Notes under the pieces: model-generated
What the model was told of the DNA's origin: nothing
Seen by the model: only the letters and a program-made list of their open reading frames with translations
Database searches by the model: none
Made by a program: the position numbers and the translations under genes
NCBI RefSeq assembly: GCF_003254395.2
Contig: NC_037639.1
Location: 9,972,501-10,036,500, forward strand
From: Apis mellifera
Taxonomy: Eukaryota > Arthropoda > Insecta > Hymenoptera > Apidae
DNA: 64,000 nucleotides
Reading direction: 5' to 3'
Shown: one piece after another, positions 24,071 to 36,271 of the stretch
Layout: each line of letters opens with the position of its first letter
Numbering within the stretch: position 1 is the first letter of the stretch

Positions 24071-25546
24071 ATGGTCCAAATCAGGAACGCAAGAGAAGGG
24101 ATAAACCATACCTTTTGGTTCGCTTATCCGCTCTCGAGAATGCTTGGCTATTGGCCGTTGAACGTCCCCTCTTCCGCGTTTTCTAAAATTTTAAATTCCT
24201 TTACCATTTTTTTCTCGTACTTGCTACCATTGATAGTCTTGATTCCAGGCCTTCTGTACGTATTTCTGAAAGAGAGAAACGGGAGGAGAAAGGTCAAAAT
24301 GTTGATGCCGCACATCAACAGTATAGCACAAATGACTAAATATACGATTATATTACGACGAACCAAGGAACTTGGTAAATTATTGGACGAGATAAAGAAG
24401 GATTGGTCGACGGCCACTCAAGAGAATCGACGAATTTTCAGCGAGAGGGCGTCCATCGAGCACAAATTGACGATGATAGTGGCGATCACTATATACGGTG
24501 GAGGTTTCTTGTACAGGGCGATTCTTCCACTTTCGAAAGGTAGAATCGTTTTACCCAACAACGTGACCATAAGATTGTTACCCTGTCCGGGTTACTTTGG
24601 CTCCTTGGACGAGCAAGTTACCCCGAATTACGAGATAATCTTCACCCTTCAAGTCCTCGGCGGATTTGTCACTCACACAGCTGTGTGCGGCATCAAGAGT
24701 GCTTGCTTGATGGTGTGCATGCATATGTGCGGTTTGCTAAGAATTTTGACGAACAAACTGACGGATCTTACGAATGACAATGATGAACGAGTTGTGCAGG
24801 AGAAGATCGTGCATATCGTCGAGTATCAGACGAGGATCAAAGAGTGAGTTTCGAAGGAAGATACGAAAATTTATGGGTAATTTGTAGAATGGAATCATTG
24901 TGATCGAAATTACGTTTCAGATTTTTGAATCACGTTGACCAATTCGTACCCTACGTTTATCTCATCGAAATTTTTGTCGGAGTACTGATTACATGCATAC
25001 TTGGTTACTGCATAATCGTGGTACGAACGAAAGATTCCATGCATTATATCGAAGGTGATGGTAATTTCAATATTGTCTTTTAGGAATGGGAAGACAGCGA
25101 TGCCATGGCTATAATAGCTTACGTTGCCTTGCAAACAACTTGCGTCTTTGGCACCTTCTCCATATGCTATGTCGGTCAACTTTTGGTTGATGAAGTAAAT
25201 TATCTAGTATTATTTGTGAAAAAAAATATACAAAATATTAATTTGTTAGTTTATCAGAAATTTTATGTTTAATAGAGCGAGAGTGTTAGACAAGCGTGCA
25301 AGACATTGAAATGGTATCGATTACCTACAAAAAAGGCGCGCAGCTTGATACTGTTGATCATTATGTCGAATTATCCAATAAAAGTCACTGCGGGAAGACT
25401 TGTGGACGTATCCTTGGTCACGTTTACTAGTGTAAGTATCAAAGCGTAGACTTGTGTGTTCTTACTTTTTGCACATACTGCTACTTATTTTTTAGATCAT
25501 TAAGAGTGCTGTGGGATATATGAATATATTGCAACAAGTTACTTAA
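24071..25546 (+). CDS. OR7: odorant receptor, subfamily C
   Basis: Intact receptor of 396 aa. Exons are 24071-24843, 24921-25020, 25084-25194, 25276-25431 and 25496-25546. The C-type N-terminus is MVQIRNAREGINHTFWFAYP. Membrane segments in exon 1 lie at about residues 44-66, 83-96, 133-153 and 187-219. Sequon NNVT is at Asn164, followed by RLLPCPGYF. The exon 1 donor is GA/GTGAGT. Intron 2 holds a single copy of the element that is expanded in OR8. The protein ends in LQQVT. Confidence 0.92.
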
Positions 25547-25919
25547 GATTTTACATTTATGAGAAAAATATTATAAAATTTACCATACGATTGAAATTGT
25601 CCAAAAATGAAATATTCAACTATGTATAATAAGTTGTTTCTATCAAATGTTATATACTTTATTACTCCAACGTGTGATAAATTTTTGTATTTGTCTTGTA
25701 TTTGTCATAACGAAATGAATATATCTATATATAAATATACTATACCATATATATAAAAAATTAAAAAATTATCATTATTAAAAAAATTATTTAGAATTTA
25801 TAAATATTAAATTCTTTCACAATTAAAATCGCATACAAGATATTTTTTCAAATATTTTGCAAGTTTTAACTTTGATTTTAAAAAATTATTATAATAAATA
25901 TTATTTTAAGTGACAAAAA

Positions 25920-26475
25920 GATGAAATTTATGAAAAAATATTAAAGTGCGTTTATAAAATTTCTTAAAATGGAATCCATGCAGTACAAGATACAAATAAT
26001 TTCAATTTTTTGTAAATGAATTTAATAATAGTATATAAATAAAGAAAAATTACTTGTTTGAAGAAATCTGTGAATTTTCAACCACAGAGGCAAACATCAC
26101 AGTGATGATAGATATAACGACTGCTATGTATAGTTCTGGTATAGCTTATTGAATGATTTTTCCATTCTCCAATGTAGAATCCTTCTACTGGATAACACGA
26201 TTATAAAATAGATACTATATTCTGGTAGTTATGTGATTTTTAAGAAACAACATTATTATTTTTTGGTAAAAAAATCAGTATTTAATACTGTTGATCATTA
26301 TGTTCAATTATTCTATAAATCTTATAGCTGCCAAAGTGGTAAACGTATTTTTCAACGTAAGTATTAAGAATATTATTTTTTATGTTTTCAAATTTTTATA
26401 TATCCTGTAAAATATATTTATTATTATTTATTTAAATAGGTTATTTAAATATATTGCGAGAAATTACTTAACATT
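25920..26475 (+). pseudogene. D-type odorant receptor relic (first)
   Basis: Closest to OR12. A degraded 5' flank at about 25920-26040 is followed by an exon 1 piece at about 26080-26215 that reads as a decayed copy of the TTRAYIGHKMM..AMYSSGVGYRMI region. An exon 4 piece follows at about 26285-26355 (LIIMFNYS, then AAKVVNV), and an exon 5 end at about 26437-26472 (GYLNILREIT). Most of exon 1 and exons 2-3 are missing. Confidence 0.8.
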
Positions 26476-27689
26476 TCACGTTCAACTATGAAATCTATGA
26501 AATATAATATAATCAAAAATATAGAAATATATTTTCAATCACAATAATTACAAATAGTATAAAAATTTCTCGATTACATTTTTTTCATTTATCTATTAAG
26601 CTATTCGTTGTATTTTATATTTAAAAAAAAAGATAATATTTTTTGCTTTTATATATAATTTTAATCACCATAACGTAATATACTCGCAACTTATGACAAT
26701 TTACATACATAATATTTGCATTGTACTTACTATTAATTTAATAAATTGTGGTTTCCAAATATGTTTGATGTTTGTATATATTGAATAAAGTATGCGAGAA
26801 TCCAGAAACTCATTTTCCATTTTTTTACAGCTATTTACAGTTTGATTTTATTTATATGATGATATTGTTTTTATTGAAGCAAAGATATTTGTTCTGCGTA
26901 TTCCAGAAATAACTTTATTGAAACAATATCATTGATATTGATATTTCTTAATCATATTTCACGTTGGCCATGATGTTCTGTACTGCCTATAAATAGTATC
27001 GACAAATAATATTTGTTATAAAATGAAATACATGATATACTACAGTTGATTGAAGATAATATTACACATGTTCTCAAGCACAGTACATATTCACCATGAT
27101 ATGAAATCGTACAGAGAATTTTAAAATCGTTTATACATTATTTTTCTTCTAATGTAGAAATTATGAAAATTCTCCTTTTATGTAGAATTTCAATAATTGG
27201 CCCATAATTATAGAAAACTTCTCCCCCATGAATACTTTCATATTTGCTCTCCGCAATGGTCATCATTCATTCTATCGATTATAAACTTCGCAGAACTTTT
27301 CTGGAAAATTACAAAAAATTACAAATTACAAATATTATCGAATAATGGTAGAATAACGTAATGAATATTGAAATTTTTCACAATTATTACATACATAAAA
27401 TATTTTTTCAAATATTTTGAAATATTTAATTCGATATTTTAAAATTATCACGATAAAAAAATGTTCGTTTATCCATTGAAAATATGAGTACTACGAAAAA
27501 AATACTAATGTTATAACGAAACTTTTTATTCGTAGAGGAAGTTGAGCGTACAATTCAAGCGTAAACGTGTAATTTCGACCAATTTTCTCGTCATTTCGTA
27601 AAAATTCAAACCGGTATTCAACAATCCCTTAGTTTCAATAACAGCGATTCATTTCTAAATTTACGTATACGTGTTTAATATTTCATGTA
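26476..27689. other. Spacer before OR8
   Basis: No gene seen. It holds a non-coding block around 26860-27000 that recurs before OR9, OR10 and OR11. The distal conserved block lies at about 27180-27235, followed by TTTTCTGGAAAATTACAAAA near 27297-27316. Confidence 0.55.
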
Positions 27690-27702
27690 CGCAAGCGCAA
27701 TG
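27690..27702 (+). promoter_or_regulatory. OR upstream GC box
   Basis: CGCAAGCGCAATG, 75 bp before the OR8 ATG. Confidence 0.7.
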
Positions 27703-27776
27703 AAGTTTCCTCAAAGAAGCAAATATTGCCGTATGCAACATGGTCAGTCACGAACAAGCTTTCATCCGACTGAAAA

Positions 27777-29383
27777 ATGGCACGAATCAGAAACGCGAGA
27801 GAAGGCATAAATCATACCCTTTGGTTCGCATATCCGCTCTCGAAAATGGTCGGTTGCTGGCCACTGAACATCCCATCTTCCACGTTCTCCAAAATTTTTA
27901 ATGCCTTTATAATTTTTATCTCGTACTTGCTCTCATTGATAGTCTTGGTCCCAGGCCTTCTCTATCTATTTCTGAAAGAGAAAAACGGCAGGAGGAAGAT
28001 CAAAATGTTGATGCCACTTATGAGCACTATCGCACAAATGACTAAATATACCATACTATTGCGACGAATGAAGGAATTTAACAAATTATTGGACGAGATA
28101 AAGAAGGATTGGTCGACAGCCACGCAGGAGAATCGACAAATTTTTAGCGCGAAGGCGTCCATCGAGCACAAGTTGACGACGGTAATAGCTATCACTATAT
28201 ACGGAGGAGGTATCTTTTACAGGATGATTCTTCCACTTTCGAAAGGTAGAATCGTTTTACCCAACAACGTGACTATAAGATTGTTACCCTGTCCGGGTTA
28301 CTTTGGCTCATTGAACGTTCAAATTACCCCGAATTACGAGATAATCTTCACGCTGCAAATTCTCGGCGGATTTGTCATTTATACAGCACTGTGCGGCGTC
28401 AAGAGTTCTTGTTTGATGCTCTGTATGCACATGTGCGGTTTGTTGAGGATCTTGACGAACAAGGTGATGGAACTTACGAGTGACAAGGATGAAAAAGTCG
28501 TGCAAGAGAAGATCGTGTACATTGTTCAGTATCAGACGAGGATCAAAGAGTGAGTACCTTTATTTTTTTTTTTTTGAAGAAAGACAGAGAGTATGAAGAT
28601 GCTCAGTGAATTAGAAAAAATTGCAATATGATCCAAACGTTGATTTCAGATTTTACAATTACGTTGATCAATTCGTACCATATGTTTATTTTATCGAAAT
28701 GATTGTCGGAGTATTAATTACGTGTGTACTTGGTTACTGCATAATCGTGGTACGAAAGATTCGATTTATTATATCGAACGAAAGATTCGATTCATTATAT
28801 CGAACGAAAGATTCGATTCATTATATCGAACGAAAGATTCGATTCATTATATCGAACGAAAGATTCGATTCATTATATCGAAAGTGATGGTAACGTATTG
28901 TCTTTTAGGAATGGGAAGACAGTGATGCCATGGCTATAATTGCTTACGTCGTCCTGCAAGTGACTTGTGTCTTTGGCACATTCTCGATATGCTACGCCGG
29001 TCAACTTCTAGTCGACGAAGTAAATCTAATGTGTTATTGAATTGGGCAAAAATATATTTAATATTCGTTTGGATATTTATCAGAAATTTTGTTTTTAATA
29101 GAGCGAGAATGTTAGACAGGCGTGTAACACATTGAAGTGGTATCGATTACCTACAAAGAAAGCTCGCAGCTTGATATTATTGATCATTATGTCGAATTAT
29201 CCGCTAAAAGTCACGGCAGGAAGAATTGTAGACGTATCCTTAGTCACGTTTACTAGCGTAAGTATCGAAACATTAGACTTTTATTTTTTGCACTTATATA
29301 TGTATGTATATATATTGCTGCTTGCTTTTTAGATCATTAAGAGTGCAGTAGGATACATGAATATACTCCAACAAATTACTTAA
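27777..29383 (+). CDS. OR8: odorant receptor, subfamily C
   Basis: Intact receptor of 396 aa. Exons are 27777-28549, 28650-28749, 28909-29019, 29102-29257 and 29333-29383. It is close to OR7, with differences such as GCWPLNIPSST and SLNVQITPNYE in exon 1 and Tyr for Leu early in exon 2 (RFYNYVDQF). Sequon: NNVT. Intron 2 is enlarged to 159 bp by a 26-bp minisatellite; the corresponding OR7 intron is 63 bp. The start matches all C genes. Confidence 0.92.
28754..28882 (+). repeat. 26-bp minisatellite in OR8 intron 2
   Basis: Five head-to-tail copies start at 28754, 28780, 28806, 28832 and 28858. Copy 1 has T for C at one site and copy 5 diverges at its end; the middle copies are identical. The unit contains GAAAGATTCGATT and TTATATCGAAC. 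OR7 has one diverged copy at the same place. The array lacks stops in some frames, which produces spurious open reading frames. Confidence 0.95.
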
Positions 29384-29689
29384 GATTTTATGTTCATTAG
29401 AAAACTCTTTTAATCTACCACAGTAACCGAGGATGATGCTGAACTATGTATAAAGCACTTATTCACTTTCTTATCGAATCAAAATTTGAATAATTGAATC
29501 GCAATTACGAAAAATTTTGTATAATTTGTTCCTGTGTCGTACTCTTATATATGTTTACCATAATGAAAATAATCGCATTTATCCATTGTAAACTAATATC
29601 CATACGATATTTCATAAGATTACAAACCATTATCATTATGATTTATGCATTAGAATTTATGAATATATTATAAATATAATTATGCAAAT

Positions 29690-30590
29690 ATCGAATAGGT
29701 GAAAAAAAATATCAAAGTTTATTACAATGAAATATCTTCATGAGATGTAATTTATAAAACAAACTTATATATCATTGTGTAGATTTTCACTTCTTCACGA
29801 GAGCAAACATCAATTACAGAATGGTGATAAAAACATTTATGACAATATGTAATGTGACAATTATCGAATCATTATTTCATTTTCAAAAGACAGAATTTTT
29901 CTTTATCAGATAACATGACTATATTGCAAATTGAACCATGTTTGTTATATATGCTGCATATTTTTTAACAATTTACACAAATTATTTTTATAATTACAAA
30001 TTCTTGATGGATTTTTCAATTTTATTACTCTGTGCAATTACTATAAGGCTTAATAGAATGCTTTGCAGTATAGTTTGTTGACAATTCTACATAAATAGGA
30101 TGAATGAATCTTACCAGTCAAATGAAACAGAGACAATTGACTCCACAAAGCTCATGAATATTGTTGAACATCAGAAGATTAAAAGGTGAGTAGAAATTTG
30201 ATATATGTTATATAGATATTTTATCTGAAAAAAGATTATATTTACAGATTAGAGATTATTTGTATATTAATGGAATGCATGATGATTGAAATATGATTTC
30301 AGCTTTTAACTCACATTTTATTTTTATTTTCGTAAGAATAATGTGTATGCACTTTGGACATTATCTTATATTTCAATATTCTTCATTCACACACTTTAGT
30401 TGAATATTCCTGAAACATAAATTACAAGATAGTTATTCTATAATATTAATTATATTTTAAGAATAATAAAAATAATAATAATATAGTTTTTTTTATTAGA
30501 ATTCTCTCTTTTTTTGTATATTTTACTTGTTAATAATTTGTTACATTGGTCAATTTCATGAAATATGATTAAAGATGTAAAAATATTATA
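29690..30590 (+). pseudogene. D-type odorant receptor relic (second)
   Basis: Decayed copy of OR12. The exon 1 middle lies at about 29790-29850 (TTCACGAGAGC, matching TFTTRAYIGH). The exon 1 end is at about 30000-30190 and includes the NRMNESYQSNETET-like region and VNIVEHQKIKR with a preserved donor-like GTGAGT. Exon 2 remnants lie near 30299-30350 and exon 3 remnants near 30480-30575. No intact frame exceeds a short stretch. Confidence 0.8.
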
Positions 30591-31533
30591 TTCTTATCAT
30601 ATTTTTTACTTATTAAATTATTAATCTATTCATTTTATTTATTAAATATCTTTTTTTAAAAAGAGAAATTCTAATACTTAGTTGTCTTTTATATAAAATA
30701 ATTTTAATTTTTTCCCCATTTCTTCTAATTTACTTACATTTATTTACATTTCGATATTTTATTTATTTTTATTTATACTATCTTCATTCGGAGAGAGATA
30801 TACTTGTTCTTCTCCGTGTTCCGGGAACAACTTTATTAAAATGATATTATCGATACCATTGAACAGAACTGTCGTTTCTTTGTCGCGATACTTCACTGTA
30901 GTTTATCAATGTTTCTAAGAGTATTAATAAATTATATTTATTAAATTGATGATACATAGTAGTTGAAAATAATATGCACAAGTTCTCAAACACATACACT
31001 TTGCTATAAAATCATACCGAGAGATTTGAAATCATTTTTATATTATTTTCTATTTTACGTGAAATTTCAATAATTGACCATAATTATGTAGAAAACTTGT
31101 CCCCCATGAATAATGGGCTCTTTCATATCTACTTACTGCAACGGTAATCATCAATCCCATCAACTATAAACTTCGCAAAGGTTTTCTGGAAAATTACAAA
31201 AATATTATCATAACTTTGAATTATAATAGAAATAATGAAATGAATGCAAAATTATTAAGTGTATAAAATATTTTTTTTTCAAATATTTTACAATACCTGA
31301 TTAAATTGTTTTAAAACTGTTATAAAAAGATCGTTCATTTATTCAATGAAAAGATGAATACTACAAAAATCACCATTATTGCAACGAAATAGCAGAGGAA
31401 GTTTACCGTACAATTCGAGCAAAATCCATACATATAATTTCAATCAATTTTATCATACTTTCGTAAAAAATAAAATTGTTTCAATGACAGCGATTTATTT
31501 CTCAATTTGCAAACGTATTTAACATTTCATGCA
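30591..31533. other. Spacer before OR9
   Basis: No gene. The recurrent C-upstream block is at about 30770-30900, the distal conserved block at about 31050-31110, and the TTTTCTGGAAAATTACAAAA motif near 31181-31200. Confidence 0.55.
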
Positions 31534-31546
31534 CGCAAGCGCAATG
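31534..31546 (+). promoter_or_regulatory. OR upstream GC box
   Basis: CGCAAGCGCAATG, 69 bp before the OR9 ATG. Confidence 0.7.
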
Positions 31547-31614
31547 ATGTTCTTCAAAGGGCGATATTGCCGTATACAACACGATCAGTCACGTACGAGC
31601 TTTCATCCTGAAAA

Positions 31615-33106
31615 ATGGTCCAAATTAGAAACGCGAAAGAAGGGTTGAGGCATACCTTTTGGTTCGCATATCCGTTCTCGAGAATGCTCGGCCACTGGCC
31701 ACTGAGCGTCTCTTCTTCCGCGTTCTCCAAAATTTTAAATTCCTTTATAATTTTTATCTCGTATTTATTGCAAATGATAGTAGTGATCCCAAGCCTTCTG
31801 TACGTAATTCTGAAAGAGAAGAATCCAAAGAAGAAGATTAAATTGTTGATGCCGCATCTGAACAGTATCGTGCAAATGATTAAGTACACGATTTTATTAC
31901 GACAAATGAAGCTAATTGACAAATTATTGGACGAGATAAAGAAGGATTGGTCGATAGCCACGGAGGAGAATCGACGAATTTTCAGCAGGACGGCATCCGT
32001 CGAGCATAAGCTGACGTCGATAATAGCGATCACTATATACAGTGGAGGTTTTTTTTACAGAATGATTCTTCCATTTTCGAAAAACAAAATCGTCTCGAAC
32101 AATATGACTATAAGATTGTTACCCTGTCCGGGTTACTTTGGCTTCTTGGACGAGCAAGTTAGCCCCAACTACGAGATAATCTTCATCCTGCAAGTTTTCG
32201 GCGGATTTGTCATTTATACAGCTGTATGCAGCACCAAGAGTATTTGTTTGATGCTATGCATGCACATGTGCGGTTTGTTGAAGATCTTGACGAACAAAGT
32301 GATGGAACTGACGAATGATAATGACGAACGAGTTGTGCAGGAGAAGATCGTGCATATCGTTGAGTATCAGATGAAGATCAAGGAGTGAGTATCGAAAAAA
32401 AGAAAAAAAAGGAAGATATAGTTAATTGTACGAATTAGAAAGTGTAATTTGATCTTCATTTTAGATTTTTGAAGCAAATTGATCAATTCGTACCCACTAT
32501 TTATCTTTTCGAAGTTTTTATCCAAGTACTGATTATGTGTATAATTGGTTACTGTATAATCATGGTACGAACGACACGTTGTATTGAAAATAATGTAAAT
32601 TTCAATAACATATTGTTAGTTACATTTTAGGAATGGAAAGAGAGTAATGGTATGGGTTTAATTACTTATGTTATCGTCCAAATGACTTGCTTAATTGGCA
32701 GCTTTTCGGTATGCTATGTCGGTCAACTTCTAATTGATGAAGTAAATTATCTGTTGCTCATGGATAAAAATATAATATCAAACATTAGTTTGATGGGATA
32801 TTTAACAAAAGTTTTACCTGTAATAGAGCGAGAATATTAGGCAGGCATTTATTGCATTGAAGTGGTATCAATTGCCTGTAAAAAAGTCGCGCAGCTTGAT
32901 ATTATTGATCATTATATCAAATTATCCAATAAAAGTCACGGCAGGAAAAATTATAGATTTATCATTAGTCACGTTTATTACTGTACGTATGAAAATATAA
33001 ACATTCATGCATTTTTTCTGCATATTTATTTCCATTTATTTGCATTTATTTTTAGATCATTAAGACTGCAGTGAGTTACATGAATATGTTACAACAAATT
33101 ACTTAA
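31615..33106 (+). CDS. OR9: odorant receptor, subfamily C
   Basis: Intact receptor of 395 aa. Exons are 31615-32384, 32465-32564, 32631-32741, 32827-32982 and 33056-33106. A one-codon deletion in the extracellular loop changes the usual LPNN to VSNN, but the sequon remains (NNMT). In exon 4 the usual IIMSNYP is IIISNYP, and the exon ends in FIT rather than FTS or FTD. Exon 5 reads KTAVSYMNMLQQIT. These private changes may mean relaxed constraint, but no stop or splice defect was found. Confidence 0.9.
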
Positions 33107-33579
33107 GATCTTACGTTTTTTAAAGGATTCATGAAATTTTATTACACAATTCATGCAATTAGCCAAAAATGAATTATGTATACTCAGCACATATTTATTT
33201 TTTTATTGAATTAAAATTTAAATAATTGGATCAAGTAATTAGAGAAGAAAATCGTGTATAATTTTTTCCTCCAGTATCCTTTTTATTTATTTTATATTTA
33301 CCAAAGAATAGTAATAATTGTAAACTTTATAAACAATACAATGATATTCTGGAGATTTATAAATTATAGTCATTATGCTAGAATTTATAAATAATAAATT
33401 CTCTCACAATTATCATAAATATATATTTTCATGTAAGATATTTTTTCAAATATTTTATAATTTTCTATTATAAGTTTGATTTTTGAAAAATTATCAGAAT
33501 AATCATATTCGAGGTATCGAGTATTTAAAGTTTACAAAAAAATAAATTCATCAATAAAATAATTTTCTATAAAATGTAA
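33107..33579. other. Spacer after OR9
   Basis: AT-rich flank; nothing recognised. Confidence 0.6.
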
Positions 33580-35045
33580 TTTATGCTAAAGATGTATACA
33601 ACCAATTTTCATAAAAATTTAAATTGTTTCGCAATCTTTTCGTGTTTTACGATTATTCTCATAACAGTAACAGAATATCCTGTAACATTTCATATTCTTA
33701 AATACAATAAAATTGAAATGAGTACAGTAATGTTAGCAATTACGAATTATGACAATAGAATAATTTTATTCCTTGTCATAATTCGTACCTAAACATCATG
33801 AAACTATTCGTTTTTTTTAAATATAAACACATAGTCAAAATATATTTCTACTTTACCAAAAAGAAGATTTAGTCTTTTATTTTTTATTTCATTTAACTTG
33901 ATCTCAGAAATCTGATAAAATTTTGCAGAAAAGAAAAGAAGAAAATTATCATGAAAAAATTAAAATGTTGATTTCGCATATCAAACAAATATATGATTTT
34001 AGTGTGATAAATAAAGAAATTTAATATAATATTGAAATTGAAGAAATATTACTTATTTATCATTAATTGAAAATCTGTGAATTTTCATCAGGAATATATA
34101 TATATATACCATAGCTATAATAATCATTGTTTCGTATTAAATTATTGGATTCTTTCATTCTAGAAAAATAGATCTTTAAATCGAAAAACACTAAGATTGC
34201 TACACATTTTTTAAGGAATAATATATACTGAATCATGAGATTATTTTTGCGATACAAATTCTTGATATATTTTTCAATTATATCATTCTGTGATATAATT
34301 GATATTAGACGAATTATTATGATATTTTGACTACATGGGTGTAGTTAAATGAAGATTATATAACAAATAAAATGAATGATCTTACCAGTCTAATAAAATT
34401 GAGATAAGATTTGTACTTATGAAGCTTGTGGATATTGTTGAATATCAAATGAAGATTACAGAGTGAGTAAAAATTCAATATATGTTGTATATGTATATTT
34501 TATCCCGTAAAAGATTGTATTTATAAATTAGAAATTATTAGATCAGTGTATGATGACTGAAATATGAATTTTAGATGCAGTTTAAATATTGCCTTATCAT
34601 ATCACAATTGAATGTTCCTGAAAATTACAAAATAGTTATTCTTTAAGAGCAACATTATTTATATCTTAAAAGAATAGTAATGAGACAATTTCAATAGTTT
34701 ATTTTTATATTGGAGTTCTTATATATTTTTTTATATATTTATTATATTGATCAATTTCTGATCGACAAAATATAAAATATATTATATATTATAAATAATT
34801 TACATATAAACATGCTTCACGTTAAACTGATATTCCAACAAAAAAGGTCCAGTATTTGATAATTATTATATATCCAATTATATTGTAAAATTAATTAACA
34901 GATAAACATATTTTTTTCTTATGTTCTGTAAAATATATTTTCTAAATTATGAAGATAACATTATTTAATTTCTTTGATACAGCTTTCATCTTTTAATGCA
35001 TGTGAATGTATCAAAAAAGTTGCAAGAAATTACTTAATATTTTAC
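33580..35045 (+). pseudogene. D-type odorant receptor relic (third)
   Basis: The most complete D relic. Its 5' flank at about 33600-33715 aligns with the OR12 promoter, but the GC box has decayed. Exon 1 pieces run from about 33890 (near the LIPGILYIF region), through 33955-34000 (IKMLISHI), to the exon end at about 34360-34462, reading close to MNDLTSLIKLR and VDIVEYQMKITE with a good GTGAGT donor. Exon 2 remnants lie near 34570-34600, exon 3 near 34650-34775 (SIVYFYIGVL) and exon 4 near 34808-34905. The exon 5 end (LQEIT) lies near 35020-35038. Frameshifts and stops break it throughout. Confidence 0.85.
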
Positions 35046-36185
35046 TTAAATTACTTAATATTATCCACAATATTCATGAAATATATTAGAGATATTATAA
35101 AAATATTTTCTTGATCTTTTTTTTATCTATTAAGTTATTATCTTAGATTATATTAAAAATTGAAATTACAATATTTTATCTGTTCTTATAAAATTTTAAT
35201 CATTATAGTATAATTGTACTCGTAACCTTTTGTATATATGATACTTGCACATTACTTACCATTATAGTAATCTGTTTTCAAATGATATCTGGATATATTG
35301 AACAAACTATGGAAAAATTTAAAAACTTATTCTCCACTTTTAATTTATTTACAATTATTTATATATTCAATATTTTATTTACATGATACACTATCTTTAT
35401 TCGAAGATACGATTCGTTTTTCTGTGTGCTTCTGAAATAGCTCTATCGATACGATATCATCAATATCGTTGACTAGAATTATCCTTTCCTATATTTCACG
35501 ATAGCTATGATGCTTCGCTATAGCCATCAACGCATCAACAAATTATTTATAGAACGACGCATATGATACACAATATTTAATTGAAAGATAATATTGTGCT
35601 CTCAAACGCATTATGGTTTCCACTATCGTTTAGAGCTTCAAAACCATTCTTACATTATTTTCCATCTTATGTGGAATTTCAATAATTGAACATAATTATG
35701 CAGAAAATTGCCCTCTATGAATACTATCATTTCATCATGCTCACTAAAGTGGTAATCATCAATCCCATCAACTATAAACTTTGCAAAAACTTTCCTTGAA
35801 AATTACAAAAATATTATCGTAACTTCTAATTACAATCAAAAAAAAAAAAAAAATAAAATAAAATAAAAATTTAATTCTTTTATAATTATCATATAAAATA
35901 TTTTTCAAATACTTCAAAATATTAGATTCAAAATTTTAGAATTACCATAAAAAAATCGTTTATTTATTTATTGAAAAGGTGAAGCCTAAAAAAAAAAACA
36001 TCAGTATTATTATAACGAAACTTTTCCGCAGAGGAAATTCACCGTACAATTCGAGCATAATCCATACGTATAATTTCAACTAATTTTCTCAATCCTTTCG
36101 TAAAAGCTCAAATCGCTATTCAACAATCCCTCCGTTTCAATAATAGCGATTCATTTCTTTGTACACGTATTTAACATTTCATGTA
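35046..36185. other. Spacer before OR10
   Basis: No gene. The recurrent C-upstream block lies at about 35380-35530 and the distal conserved block at about 35665-35725. An A-rich simple repeat (A-run then AAAAT units) occupies about 35838-35870. Confidence 0.55.
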
Positions 36186-36198
36186 CGCAAGCGCAATG
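36186..36198 (+). promoter_or_regulatory. OR upstream GC box
   Basis: CGCAAGCGCAATG, 74 bp before the OR10 ATG. Confidence 0.7.
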
Positions 36199-36271
36199 AG
36201 ATCTTCCCTAAAGGGAGATATTATCGTACGCAATATGGTCAGTCACGAACAAGCTTTCATAGGATTGAAAA

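Noticed and set aside
28621..28925. Open frames through the OR8 intron 2 minisatellite
   Set aside because: They are products of a stop-free 26-bp repeat lying between clear splice sites shared with OR7.
33583..33792. Plus-strand open frame of 69 codons
   Set aside because: It lies over the decayed D-type 5' flank, which is non-coding upstream of OR12.
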